A stretch of 64,000 nucleotides of DNA from NCBI GenBank assembly GCA_022393335.1, contig JAJEKB010020567.1:87292-151291 (forward strand). Reading direction: 5' to 3'. Origin of the DNA: Macrotrachela quadricornifera. Its lineage: Eukaryota; Rotifera; Eurotatoria; Philodinida; Philodinidae. Numbering within the stretch: the stretch's first letter is position 1; each line of letters opens with the position of its first letter. A program made the translations under genes and the position numbers. Positions 1-11,908 of this stretch are shown here, one piece after another. Below the pieces are notes generated by a model. The model did not search any database. It was not told the DNA's origin and saw only the letters and a program-made list of their open reading frames with translations.

Positions 1-441
1 AGTATTTTATGCTTAGGTTCTGTTATGTGATACTTGGGATTGGCGTAAGATATGTTTTTTCTGGTGATCTGGAGGAAAAAGAAAAATTTTTTTAGATGGG
101 AGCAGACGAGCCTCACGCCGATAATTTTGAAATTGGAAGAGTTTTAGTAGTTCCCTAGGTAATGTACAAAGAGAAGTGAATGTTTTAAATTTTGCAGTGT
201 ATAATGTGCTCCTATGAATTAGACCTTTGTATTTCCTAGATTATGTAACGATACGGTACGTAATTAGTGAGTACTCTGTCTAGATGTTTGGGTACGTATG
301 TTAGTGCACAACTTATTAGTACGAATAATTGCAGTGGTGGTTAGTGTAAGCACTATCTGTGAAGCGTAATTATGAAGTTTTAGAACTATTAGTTAGTAGA
401 AAGAGTGACTTTGTTAAGGCTCTTGGATGATCTATAAAGCC

Positions 442-838
442 TTAAGGAGACCCCCCCCCTTTCGTTGAAAAAAACGCCGGTTTTTTACGAGTTTTTGATG
501 TCCTGCTTTGAGCATCCAATATTTTTCAAAAAAAAAAAATAGGCTCCCCGTTTGTGCCCTAGTATCTACAGAAAAAATTTCAGCCCGATCTACTGAGTCG
601 TTTCGGAAAAAAAGGGAGAAAACTTCAGGTGGTTTTTCAGCATTGGATCTCCAGAAATTTTCCCCCTTTTTTTCCGAAACGACTCAGTAGATCGGGCTGA
701 AATTTTTTCTGTAGATACTAGGACACAAACGGGGAGCCTATTTTTTTTTTTGAAAAATATTGGATGCTCAAAGCAGGCCATCAAAAACTCGTAAAAAAGC
801 GGCATTTTTTTCAACGAAAGGGGGGGGGGTCCCCTTAA
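442..838. repeat. Foldback element bounded by TTAA
   Basis: An almost complete palindrome of about 400 bp. The left arm begins TTAAGGAGACCCCCCCCC and the right arm ends GGGGGTCCCCTTAA; the arms pair continuously through TTTCGTTGAAAAAAA, ACGAGTTTTTGATG and GATCTACTGAGTCGTTTCGG to a short loop near 640. TTAA at both tips suggests a piggyBac-like target site, but TTAA is also part of the palindrome itself, so this is suggestive only. No coding capacity; reading frames on the two strands are mirror images of the arms. Confidence 0.85.
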
Positions 839-1565
839 GAGTTACCATGATGAAAGTACTCATGGGTTTTCAATGGGCATACTGTAGAAATAGCTCCACA
901 TGGTCAAAGTCTTTACTAGTGTTACCCAAAACCCTCAAGATCTATACCATAATTTATCCATGGATCCGTGATAGTCATACTAGCCGGGTATTTATGACCC
1001 GCAAGGGCAATACTATCGATGTATCCACATATTCCAAAGAATTCTGCTACGACGTTACCCATGGTTTTAAATTACTGTGGTATAGAAGTAGCCATGAGTA
1101 CTTAAGGCCCATACTATACGAGTATACATAAGTGCTCAAAGACCATGATATAGAGATGCAGATAAGTCGTTATGCGCTTTACTAAATAACATTCACAGTT
1201 CGTAAAAACTTTAATTATAGAAATACCGAAACCTAAAGGAATATACTGTAGGAGTACTCACATCGTTTAAGCTCCATTATGTAGCAATATAATATATACC
1301 CCTGGAAACAAGGATTAATTACTAGAATCATTTACCTTTATGATTATATTCAGTTAGTATAGATTTTCTTATGATTCTCAAATAGGGTCTAGTTTGCTAT
1401 AAAGCTCACCCTCCTCCATTATTGAGCAAACCCACTAATGAAAGCTTTTTGTATTTCAAAAGTATCAATATTACGCGCTTCCCGTCGGCAATATTTTGTA
1501 GTTTCAGTTTGCAGTTCTCCATCATCATCAATGTAGTTTCGATATTCAACACGATATACTGGAAT
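839..1565. other. Intergenic, no supported feature
   Basis: I see no gene. One 123-codon plus-strand frame starts inside the preceding foldback and runs to about 1,131, but its first third is repeat sequence and the rest resembles no family I recognise. Bases 1-441 on the other side of the foldback are similarly featureless. Confidence 0.4.
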
Positions 1566-2530
1566 ACAACGGACATCAAAAGAATTTCTTCCCTTGATAT
1601 TTTTTAGTTTTTATAGTCATACTTCGTTTGCTTTCAAACATATTATATATAGCAAGAAAGTCCAGAACGCGTTGCATCTTTTGGTATATTTACGTTAGAC
1701 ATCAAACGCAGTTTAAAGTGTAAAACATGTATTTAAAAAAAAAAGAGATATTTTTTTTCCACTACAATGCCGCGTGGCCACAATGTTGTAACAATTTTTA
1801 TTTTGTATATATTTTGGGTTAGGTAAATGATGAAATCCCGAATTTTTTTCCAACAAATGCGCTATAAAAAGTTCCACAAAAACTGTATGATTGAATTCCT
1901 TCTTAGCTGTCCCCATGGACTTTCTAATGTTCAAAATGAACAACTTACATGGCAGTGTCACTTCCCATCATATTGAAAATCTTTGGAAGACTTCTCCGAT
2001 TCGCTATGGGAACTGGTGCATACAGCTTTTGTAGCGCTTTCGTTGATGCATCTTTTAAAACAAAATTCAATATTCTATCATTTTCTCAAGTCGAGATATA
2101 TGCAAAATAAAAATCGTCCAAAGATTTTCAATATGATGGGAAGTGACACTGCCATGTAAGTTATTCATTTTGAACATAAGAAAATTCATTAGGACAACTA
2201 AAAAGGAATTCAATCATGCAGCTACTGTAGAGCTATTCATGGCACATCTTCTGGAAAAAAAATCAAGATTTTATCATATACCTATGCCAAGATATATACT
2301 AAATAAAAAATGTTACAACATTATGGAATCCTGTAGTAAACAAAAAAGGTCACTTTTTTCTAATACAGTTTTTACACTCTAAACTGCATTTGGTGTTTAA
2401 TGTAAGGATACCAAAAGATGCAGCGCGTTCTGGGCTTTCTCGCTATACATAATATGTTTCAAAGCAAACGAAGTATGGCTATAAAAACTAAAAAAATATC
2501 AAGGGGAGAAATTCTTTTGACGTCCGCTGT
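1566..2530. repeat. Foldback element with about 430-bp arms
   Basis: The left arm (about 1,566-1,990) and right arm (about 2,116-2,530) are reverse complements, for example GAACAACTTACATGGCAGTG at 1,939 against its complement at 2,142, with a loop of about 125 bp. Each arm holds a similar frame of about 80 codons beginning MTLPCKLFILNIRK, on opposite strands. This reflects arm identity and is not evidence of two genes. A diverged single arm recurs at 12.90-13.19 kb. Confidence 0.85.
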
Positions 2531-2949
2531 AAATCCTGTTTCATCAGTACAGCAAAATCACCATTAAAGTTAATGAGTTCAAGCAAGGTAAACCCTCGTC
2601 TGGTATGATTATCAATTCGTATACAAACATTATTTGTAACTGCAGCATGTAAACTAAAAAAATAACAAATGATTTTGTTGCTATAGCCTGCAAGAAAGGA
2701 AATGTACGGATAATTTGATTTCCTATAATAGATCATTCATTATTATATAAAACGTTAAAATATCGCGATAAATAGCAGATCTTCAGTTTAAAATAGTTAT
2801 TTGAAGATTTCGAAGATAATTAAACTATGTGAACAGGTTTCAAGTGGTTCTCTACAGTTGAAGACGAGTTGACATAGTTCCTTAAATTCTTATCCCCTTG
2901 TGCAGAAATCAAGTGTATTAGTTTATTTCAAATATTAAGAAAAATAATC

Positions 2950-5340
2950 TTAGAACTCATTTAATTTCAAAACCGATGTCAATACTGTTTTTCCTGTGCA
3001 ATCAAAGCAATTACCTGTAAAAGCTACTTGGCAAAGATCCATGTCAAAATTATTAAGAATCGAAAAAAGTGAATTTTTGCAATTTTGAACAGGAAAGATA
3101 TGTAAAAAGTTAAGGTCTACTCCACATACCAAATGAGTAACATAACGAAGTAAACCATGTGTTTTTTTAAAATTATTTGATGTTTCGAATATTGTTTTGC
3201 AATGGCTTGCAAAAGACCAATTGAGTTCGTTACAACTGTTACAAATTCATTATATTGTTCTGATGAATAAATTAAGCTAACATCTTGCTCTTGAGTATCT
3301 GAGAATGGTGAATGCCACAATGCGTTGACTACAGAGCCTTCAACAATTGAAAATTTAGAAAAATGAATGGTATAAATCCAATGACTAGATAAGAAGCGAT
3401 TATCAAGGTTTTTCCGAAACTCATTGACAATGGTGAAAAATGTTATATTTCTTCCATAATTTGGATCCTTGTGAGATTGAAAATACGTGCGATCTATATA
3501 AATTAATTATTAATACTGTTTCTGTAAGTCAACTCAAATGGCGCTGCACGTAAAAATGAAAAAATACAAAAGATTTGGGAAAAACAAATGTGCTCTGCGC
3601 ACTTTTACTTTCAATGCTACTTATGTAAATTGTATTTCATTACAAAAGGAAGATTTTTTAATTATTTACGTTTCAAAAATTTAATTCCATGATCATTTAA
3701 ATTCCTACTCGAACCTAACGTTTGACCATATAATTCATAATCAAGAAGACCATAATCTGATGAGTAAAAGTTAGTATTAAAAGATAATAATCGTGAATAA
3801 CATTGAAAAAAGGGTGTGCGACATGTTTTGCATAGTTTCTTAAAACCTTCAATACTAAAACACGGATACATAAAGAGATGTTGTATTGGTTGTCTAATTG
3901 GTAAAATAATTCGGTTCAATGGAACTAATCGAGAATAGAGGTGTAAGCCGACGCGTCTATCGGCGGCGGCGGCTAAAAATTTTGAAATTTTTCCTCGTCT
4001 CGGCGGCGGCTGCTCCGAATCTTTTCGCTGATAGGCGGCGGCGGCTGAGAAATTTAAAAATTTTTTCATGTCTCGGCGGCGGCGGCTTCACCTCTGTAAC
4101 TTATCGGCGGCGGCGGCTGGACAGTTCGAAACTATAATATTTTTCGTAGACTAAGAAATTTACGTTATTTCAATATCTGAGTACTGATATCTTCAAAAAA
4201 GCTACATCATAGCGCTGCATTTTGTAGCTTTACTTTATGTCTACGACACTTACGACATATAGAAGTGATCTTACTATTAGGAATGAGATTAAGTTAGAAA
4301 TGATACATTCTTTTAGATGTAGGTGAACTAAGGAAAAGGTTTTTATAGACAACAGAAGAAAGTCGGATGTTTTCTTTAACAAATTATACTTATTATGGAT
4401 CATTCAGATGTTGGAACATTTTTTCGAGATAACAGTGCTCTTTTCGGGTTCAAAACTGAATCTGTTGTTGAAATACTTGTTAACTAAGCGCAGAAGCAGC
4501 TAGAAATGAGAGAGCAACACGAACAAGATATTTCAAATATCGAAATGTGTTGATTGATGAGTACCAAAGTCGAAGTGTATGATAGCAACTAGTATCTAAC
4601 TCTAGATGATATCCATCTGCAGTAGCAACTGGATGAGCACATGCTATCAAAATTAGTATCTTTTTGAACTAACTTTTCACGGAGTTATTTTAAACTTTGT
4701 AAAGAGACTCGCGAAAATTTCATCGACAATTTACGTTTCTTATCCGAAAATTTATTGATAAAACGAAGGCCTATATGAAGGTGTGAACCATATCTAGGTA
4801 TTTAAAGTTGTACATACTACAGACACATAATTTTTCTCTAATCTTGTAATCGTACCATAAAAAAATAATCTTCTTGTTCTGTTTTAAGCTTGATCGAGTA
4901 AAAATGCACACTTATTTATTAAACTATTGAGAATAGAAGGGAAATTTAATAGGTTGATCGGCGGCGGCGGCTGGAAAATTTCGAAAATTTTCTGGCTCTC
5001 GGCGGCGGCGGCTGAAAAATTTTCCAAATTTCTAGTGCTCCGGCGGCGGCGGCGGCTAAGCCGCTCGGCTTACACCTCTAATCGAGAATCAATAACTTCA
5101 TATTCGTATAAATACTTTTCATACATTTCTTTTGGAATATTCATTCGATGATGGTTATCAAATGTCTTCATAAACTCAATAAAAGGATGGTCAGATATTG
5201 GTGCAATCGTCCCAAATTAATCACTTCTGTTTACAACTTCAATGAAATTTGTGGCATCTATTTCATTGAGAAACTGCAATAGATAATATCCTATGTATGA
5301 ATTAAGTCAAACACCTTTATTTTCAATTTCCATCATAATT
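2950..5340 (-). pseudogene. Broken unidentified gene split by a transposon
   Basis: Minus-strand coding remains can be followed from about 5,340 to 2,950. Removing the insertion at 3,936-5,080 and one copy of its target duplication joins EYLYEYEVIDS-type sequence (about 5,200-5,089) to RLVPLNRIILPIRQP (3,927 leftwards) in one frame. A GTAAAT..TATAG intron at 3,494-3,669 then joins KFLK in phase to RTYFQSHKDPNYGRN. That exon runs to about 3,140, where a one-base frame change is needed to continue into CGVDLNFLHIFPVQNC and ILNNFDMDLCQVAFTG, ending at 2,950. In-frame stops also occur upstream near 5,215 and 5,300. I do not recognise the family. Transposon insertion, frameshift and stops together indicate a dead copy; a sequencing error could explain the frameshift but not the insertion. 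Confidence 0.6.
3936..5080. mobile_element. Non-autonomous hAT-like transposon
   Basis: The termini are inverted: TAGAGGTGTAAGCCGA at 3,936 and TCGGCTTACACCTCTA ending at 5,080. They are flanked by a perfect 8-bp direct repeat, ATCGAGAA, at 3,928-3,935 and 5,081-5,088. The 8-bp duplication and the TAGAGGTG tip fit the hAT superfamily. Both subterminal zones carry clustered CGGCGGCGGCGG blocks, four on the left (3,960-4,120) and three on the right (4,960-5,056), alternating with AAATTT-rich spacers. The interior (4,140-4,925) has no transposase frame, so movement would need a transposase supplied elsewhere. It interrupts the minus-strand pseudogene. Confidence 0.85.
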
Positions 5341-5383
5341 ATCTAAAATTAATGAATGATTAAGTTCTTGAAAAAAGCATGTA

Positions 5384-6297
5384 CTTAGGTCATACCAAAA
5401 GTAGTGGCCACTCCATCTTAATTACTTATAGTCTGGTCAAAAAAAATTTCTTTTTTTATGAACAGATAGAGCTTGTTTCGCTCTATTTTTCTATGCTATT
5501 CGATCATTATTCAGCTGGCAATATAATACTAAAATTTCGACAAGATCTGTTTTTGTCGCATACGTGCTGGTACCATGAACGCTCGTGAGTATCTTTTGAA
5601 TAACTTTCGATAGAAATAAGATATGGAACTACGATTTTCACTGTTAGAAAGACGAGATGAAGACGCATCGAACTATATATTATTGATTATTTTAATACAA
5701 TTTTTGAAGCCTTTTTAATTCAATTTCCTAACCGTCAAAAAATGTTTTTTTATGAAAAAAAGAGAAAATAAGAACGTTGATAGAAAATCGTAATAAAGCG
5801 TCGCTTAAAATAGATATTATCCGGAAATAATTATATATAAACATCTGAGTCTTTCTCAGTTTATAGGTCTTCTGTTAGCAGTTTGAATCTGAATAATGAC
5901 TATTGAAAATTTACTGTAAATAATACACAGAATAGGTTTATTCCTTAAAAGATCAACTGAAGACCTTAAAAAAACCAGGTTAGAAAACTCAGTAATACAC
6001 AGTTCGATGCGTCTTCATCTCCTCTTTCTAACGGTAAAAACCGCAGTTCCATATCTTGTCTCTATCGAAAATTATTTCAAATATACTCACGAGCATTCAT
6101 GTTCATGGTACCAGCACGTATGCGACAAAAACAGATCTTGTCGAAATTTTAGTATTATATTGCCAGCTGAATAATGATCGAATAGCATGGAAAAATAGAG
6201 CAAAACAAGCTCTATCTGTTGATAAAAAAAGAAATTGTTTTTGACCAGACTATAAGTAATTAAAATGGAGTGGCCACTACTTTTGGTATGACCTAAG
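5384..6297. mobile_element. Mariner-like foldback element, full length
   Basis: The termini are CTTAGGTCATACCAAAAGTA and its complement, each next to TA (5,382-5,383 and 6,298-6,299), which fits a TA target duplication. The TTAGGTC..CCAAAAGT tip resembles mariner terminal repeats. Arms of about 290 bp pair well (for example GACAAGATCTGTTTTTGTCG at 5,539 with its complement near 6,124); the loop of about 350 bp has no transposase frame. A second, truncated copy lies at 39.08-39.89 kb. Confidence 0.8.
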
Positions 6298-6299
6298 TA

Positions 6300-7570
6300 T
6301 AATGAATCTTTACTTTCAGTAAATTTTGTATTTAAAGTTTCATTAATTTAAAAATTTAATTGTGTGCATAGAAATACTTATCTAAAACATGACAATAATA
6401 TAAAAATTATTTATAACTATTTTTTCATTAATACTGATCATTATAGTACAAAGGAAAAAAATTTCATTTATAAATGTACAACTTCAAAGTACAAGAAAAA
6501 ATTGCAATTTCATTCATTTTAATTATTTATATCGGCAATTACACTTTCTATGTACATATAGCTCATCTGTAGTGTAAACTTAGTTTGAGGATACGAATAT
6601 TATAATCATATTATTATCTTTCAGGTAGCATTCTAATTAATATGATAATTAATACTCTAAATCGTACATTTACTGCAAAAGATTATTTAAAATCAATAAA
6701 GAACAATGGAAGGCATGTAGAGTCAAATGCCTATTTCGTTTTTTAGTTCTATTTAAAGGACATATTGCAGCAAAAATTCATTTTTTTTCTTAAAGAGATA
6801 GTTTAAATTCTGAGAGAAATGCTTTCTTCATTTCTGGATGTAGAAGAAAAATTGGAAGATAATTGAAATTATAGGCAAAATGATTTATCCATTTCTCGAT
6901 CCACAATCAAAATTGTAAAACAAACAGAGAAGAAAGTGTATTTATTTTCCTTTCTGAAAGAAAAGCTTTTACAATGATAAATTCATGCATAAAGTTTATC
7001 TAGTTTTTGGGATCGTATAATCCGAATCTGAGGTTAGTTTTTCAAAAAAAAAATTTTTATCAATTCATTTTTTTTAAAGAAGGATAATTTTTCTTACAAA
7101 AAATTTTTTTTTCCAGTAAAATTTTTTCAAAGGTTTGTGGAATCGAGTAATTTGAATCTCAGATTAATGTTCAAAAAGGTGTTAGGCTATATGTTTTTCG
7201 AAAATATGAAATTTATCAATATAATTCTCGAAGATAATAATGATATTTCCTTTTTGTTAAATTACAAATTTTATTGTCGTAAAATGAGATAATTTAATAC
7301 ATTTAAATGTACTTTAATACGATTTAGTTGTAAGACAATTTTTGTTGAGTATCGATTTATGCAAAAAACCAATTGAAAAATTATGAATAAATGAAAATTA
7401 TATCCAAGTAATGTTTGAGTCAATAGCTGCATAGTGTAAAATTCCATAACCAAAATAAAAATAATCATTGTGTAAAAAATTTAATGAAATTTTTCTCAAA
7501 GAAAAATTTTTCCCCGTTTTATTGCTGTCAGACAACAGGTGTGTTATGATTGAATTATGATTGATCCACT
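6300..7570. other. AT-rich intergenic stretch
   Basis: Runs of A and T with no convincing coding segment on either strand, no inverted repeat and no tandem array that I could see. A 65-codon minus-strand frame at 7,271-7,468 is hydrophobic and AT-driven and is not supported. Confidence 0.4.
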
Positions 7571-7834
7571 CAGGGGGACTAATCCGAGAGTCGGATCCGA
7601 TATCGAATGCGGCAAAATAACATCGGATCCGATCGGATCCTATGTTAAATCCGATAGTCGGATCCGATAGGCTTTAAAGACCATACGTAAGTAGTGCTTA
7701 AATCACTGCTCAAAGAATTTGCAACAACTGACACTTTTCCGTCGGAATCCAACGCAATTTCATCACCAGGAATCCTATAAAATCCTGTCGGATGGTTGAA
7801 TCCGACCGGATCCAACATCGGATTTGTTCACCTG
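7571..7834. mobile_element. Short hAT-like element with GGATCCGA array
   Basis: The tips CAGGGGGACTAATCCGA (7,571) and the complement of CAGGTGAACAAATCCGA (ending 7,834) form an imperfect terminal inverted repeat of the CAG type common in hAT elements. Inside are many copies of GGATCCGA or CGGATCCGATCGGATCC. The flanking 8-mers, GATCCACT and GACAATAA, do not match, so a target duplication is not demonstrable. No coding capacity. Confidence 0.5.
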
Positions 7835-8149
7835 GACAATAAAAATATTTAATGCTGAAAATGTGAGCGACATAGCATAAATATTTTGTCTAACAAAAGA
7901 AACGGTTGAGTAGTGTACAATCATCACAACAAACAAATACATTTAAAAAAGATTTAAATTGGCAATTAAAGTTACAACAATACATAAATCTTCTTGATCA
8001 ATTACATATTTTCTTTTTGAACAGTACAATTACAAAATAGTTCTACATAGATTTGCATGAATACTATGTCACGGATATTGTTCGTAATTGTTTTTTGTGT
8101 ATGACTTATATACACATATAATTAATGTAAATTTGATCTTTTGCTTAAC

Positions 8150-9175
8150 CGTTTTTGTGTACTCAAAAAGTGAGTACACATATAGAATCGGTCAGTGTGT
8201 CCGTTCGGCCGTCCGTTTACACGATAACTCTTCACAATTACATTCGATTGAGCTGAAATTTTGTGCACAGAACTGTCTCATCAATATCTTGGTCGAGTTC
8301 GAAGATGAGAAGGATCCGTCAAGAAATGACTGAGTTATCGAAAAAATTGTCATTATTCACCAGACCATCCCTGAGGGGGGTACAGGAATTTTTTCAAAAA
8401 AAGTTTTTTTTCTCAGAACTATTTAAAATATACATGAATCGACTCAGTTTTTAATGCTGATTCCGAATATGATATTAATTTTGAATGAAACCGTAGCTTT
8501 TCGATTGAAAGTTGCTTAAACAGGTCCCAAAATGCACAAAATCCGTATCTTAAGGCCAGTGTGCCTAAATATGTCTCAGGTGACTAGCAGTTTTGGGCTG
8601 CTCTAGATGCATGGTTTTGTCACTACTAAAAAGAATTATAAAATGGAAAAAAATCCGAACTCGATAACTATTTATATTGGGGGATTATTATTAAAACTAG
8701 CTATACCCTGGGGAAATTGCACAGTTTTTTAATTTTCTTTAAAGAAAAGATTTATCATAATGAAAATAAAATTTCAACTATCATATACCATTAGATAGAG
8801 AATTTCATGGGCTGCAAAGTGACGCTAAGTTATAGGGGTAAATAGGTTGCGGACAAGATTTCCTCTGTATGACAGTGTCGAAAAACTATGAAAAGCTCAT
8901 ATATCTTGACAATGCGTCAGTGTGATATTTGTTTGTTTTCCATATTACCAATACCAATTCTTTCAGAGTAGATAGAACTCGTTAAGAGCTATAAAATTAT
9001 GCAAAATAATAGGGATAGATATGCTGCGGTTAATATTTATTCAATATCACACTTGCGAAAAATCATGAAAAAGCCATATACCTTAATAGTGTGTCTGTAC
9101 GATATTCGTTTGTTCTCGATAGAGCCGACATTTTTTTTATGTACTCGAAAAGTGAAGTTCACGATAGATTGATTT
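8150..9175. repeat. Probable degenerate transposon segment
   Basis: Starts with the palindromic GTGTACTCAAAAAGTGAGTA, followed by a TCCGTTCGGCCGTCCG block and GAGCTGAAATTTTGTGCACA, a style of sequence common at transposon ends. A related GTACTCGAAAAGTGAAGTTC recurs at about 9,137 in direct orientation. There is no complete frame. The boundaries are estimates. Confidence 0.4.
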
Positions 9176-10079
9176 TTAACAATCTGTCTAAAAAAAATTC
9201 ATCATTGAGCGCACTAAGGAACTGCCCCTTAGGCTGTGCGGATGCCTTCTTTTTTGCCAGATAAGACGTGGTGAGCAGTTAGTTCCGAAGACTTTATTTA
9301 TCTGCATAAATAAAAATTTCCTCTTTTAATTAAAGCTTGTTACAAATTATATTTCATATTATAAACACATGTTAATTAAGTCAAAGCATGGTAGAAGTTG
9401 TTGAGGGCTATCTTGAAAAGTTAAAATAGGGTCATAATGAGCACCATTGTAATAAATACAAAACCCTAACTTATTTATAAATAAATTCACCGTTTTCTGA
9501 AGAAAATTTTAAAAAAACTAAAGAAAATCAAAGCAAGAATTATTTTGTATAGTGAATAGTTTTTCTAATCAATAATAATTTAGACTCAGAACTTACCTAG
9601 ACTAGATCAACTTAAAATTTTCAGATCTGGACCCGACGGGCTCTATTAGACACATTCTTGGATAACTCATCTGTCTTATTCGCTTTTTGAAGTACACATA
9701 ACTCTCGGATTTAAATCCGAGGTTTCCGCATTTATTTGTATATTGTATAGAAACGTTTTTTTTGAATATTAACAATGTTGACATATAGTTTATGAAAAAA
9801 AATATCAGAAATGAGCATGATTTTATATTACACTTTCATGATTGAAGTGGAAATTAGCATCTTAATACAAAAAAATAAATAAAAAATCATCACACATATT
9901 GTATTCTATGTGACATCATTATATTAGTACGTGTTAGTACCCTGTTAATAGGGAAACTAAGATCTCCTTTCGATGGCACTGTATCATTATGTAAACTACA
10001 TTGCATGCCATGAGTGCAAAGTCTTTCAGTACATATGAGTTGTTGTCTTTTTATTTCTTGAACTATTCATCAGAAGTAT
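9176..10079. other. Intergenic, nothing supported
   Basis: AT-rich sequence with scattered A and T runs; I found no coding-like segment, repeat boundary or RNA gene here. Confidence 0.35.
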
Positions 10080-10490
10080 TTTATTGGATGATAATCGTTT
10101 GCCATTTTTCTTTGAAAAGTTTGTTCGAGAATAATAAAATCATTGTCCATGTTATTACTTTCTAAATATGAGTCGTCTTTAAAGTGATTATTACACATGT
10201 CTCTAATTTTAGTAGATTTCACATGGAATGCAGATTAGTTTTGAATAATCGAACTGATATTGATGTAACCAACGATGATATGTGTGGTATTCTTCACCAG
10301 CAATTAAAATATTACAAGTATCGTTGAGTTGCAGCAAAGAATGGAAAATCAATTTTTTATCCTTTTTTCCGAAAAGAGGAAGGCACACATGCTGCACTTC
10401 GAGCAGCAAAATCAATAAAGACAATTTCACTTGTTATATACAATCAATCAAATCCTTTAACATCTGAACTACCATTTCGTCTATTTTCAC
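10080..10490 (-). pseudogene. Possible decayed coding segment
   Basis: Three minus-strand frames look more protein-like than chance: IVFIDFAARSAACVPSSF (about 10,420-10,370), then LNDTCNILIAGEEYHTYHRW (about 10,335-10,275) in another frame, then a 40-residue stretch containing MCNNHFKDDSYLES and LEQTFQRKMANDYHP (about 10,200-10,080). Stops or frame changes separate them and I found no splice pair that joins them cleanly. I do not recognise the family. Confidence 0.25.
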
Positions 10491-11539
10491 CATAGCATAT
10501 CATAGATATCTCCGATATGCTTTCAAAAAATATCTTGATAAATGTATTAATGTGGTATGAAATTTAAGTTTATATGAGTACCAGAGATAATATATTCTTA
10601 CATAGGAACTCTTCAAAACTTTTATTCATCGTTCATCAGAGCAAATCATGGCTATAGTACATGAACGAGTTGCAAAAATATTTACCAGGTGGTGGATGAA
10701 TAATAAATTTATAGTCAAAGGCAATTACTCAAGCTTTTTACCTAATTATTTTTATTCGTAACAGCTTTTTTTTTTTCTGCGTTTAGTTCATATAAAAATA
10801 AATGATTACTGTGTTTTGTGAATACATATGTCACGTTGTCATAGTGTATAATGTCGAAGCACCATGTTGAATTTATTTAGAAACAATTTCTCTACTAATG
10901 ACAGTTTCGAGTTTAATATAAGCAAGTAATGTTATTGATGTCCATTGATATTCATCTGAGTGAGAATGAAGAGGTCATTCAATTCTTCATCCATCAAATA
11001 AGTATCATTTCTCATAGAACAATGTTATTTTCTAACATACATAAATTGCATTGTTCTCCTATAGCCATATACATCTATATAGCATTCTTTCTTGAATATA
11101 AATATATGTAATAATGAAGCCAACATTTTTATTCACATAAAGTATTAATTGTTTCGTATATCAGAGAAACAACGATAGCTGCATATTTTTCCTATTGATT
11201 TGGTGGTATAAATAGGAATTTTTCGATATTGCCAACAAGTTACCGTCCTACGAACATATTAAAACAACATAGATGAGGTTGAGACGACATTTTTTTTTAA
11301 TACAGAATTGATATTATTAAGAAAAATGAAAATTAATTTGTATTATTTTTGTTGATGATCAATAAAGAACGCTTGAGATACAACTTAATTTGATTGTTTG
11401 CTCTTCATTTGCATAAGGTCAAGTGTGTATGTACGGTGATAGATAATACATTCGACAGAAGGAAAAATGATAATTACCAGAAACAGAGCAACGGAAAGCC
11501 AATTACCTTTGTTTAATTTTGACCGTTGTAGATTTCGCT

Positions 11540-11546
11540 TATATAT
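11540..11546 (+). promoter_or_regulatory. TATA-like box
   Basis: TATATAT about 80 bases before the ATG at 11,623 of the small spliced candidate, with a pyrimidine-rich TTCTCATTCTAATC about 25 bases downstream where a start site would fall. An octamer-like ATTTGCAT lies further upstream near 11,408. Position is the only support. Confidence 0.3.
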
Positions 11547-11622
11547 GAGCTGTGTCTTCTCATTCTAATCATCATTCGTAACATAGTCGATTCACTGTAT
11601 AGTACCAAATAGTCCAGAATAC

Positions 11623-11908
11623 ATGGAATACACAGGTAATGTTCTTTGAGTGTTCGATTCCTCAGTAGTATTGAACGCTATGTATAGAACGTCATGTTGA
11701 TTACAATTCAATTACCACTATTAATTATGAAACTACCATCGGAATTTCTACCAATACCATCATTATTAACACCACCACCACCATCACTGCCAAGGTCATC
11801 AGCATCATCCTTAACAATACCATCTGCTACAGTCGACAAAAAGTCACTCGAGCATATCATTCTTTGCTTACGTTGCGGTCGTACACGTATCGTGATGGAT
11901 ATCAATAA
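11623..11908 (+). CDS. Small spliced protein candidate, unknown function
   Basis: Proposed exons are 11,623-11,635 (ATG GAA TAC ACA G) and 11,688-11,908. The 52-bp intron starts GTAATG and ends TATAG, matching the 50-56 bp introns of better-supported genes here. Joining them opens 77 codons (MEYTERHVDYNS...) ending at TAA. The product is rich in Thr and Ile, without a recognisable domain. A competing unspliced frame in another phase (11,694-11,954, 86 codons with a PPPP run) overlaps it, and an ACC/ATC repeat underlies both, so either could be an artefact. The TATA-like box upstream favours plus-strand transcription. I do not recognise a family. Confidence 0.3.

Noticed and set aside
840..1131. 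123-codon frame continuing out of the TTAA foldback
   Set aside because: The start lies in repeat sequence, no domain is visible and there are no splice signals; kept as unassigned DNA.
1713..2382. Two similar 80-codon frames starting MTLPCKLF on opposite strands
   Set aside because: They are the same arm sequence read from both sides of a foldback, with no splice or domain support.
3662..4137. Alanine- or arginine-rich frames on both strands over the CGGCGG blocks
   Set aside because: They are translations of transposon repeat sequence inside the hAT-like element.
11640..11665. GTTCGATTCC resembling a tRNA T-loop
   Set aside because: No cloverleaf can be drawn around it.
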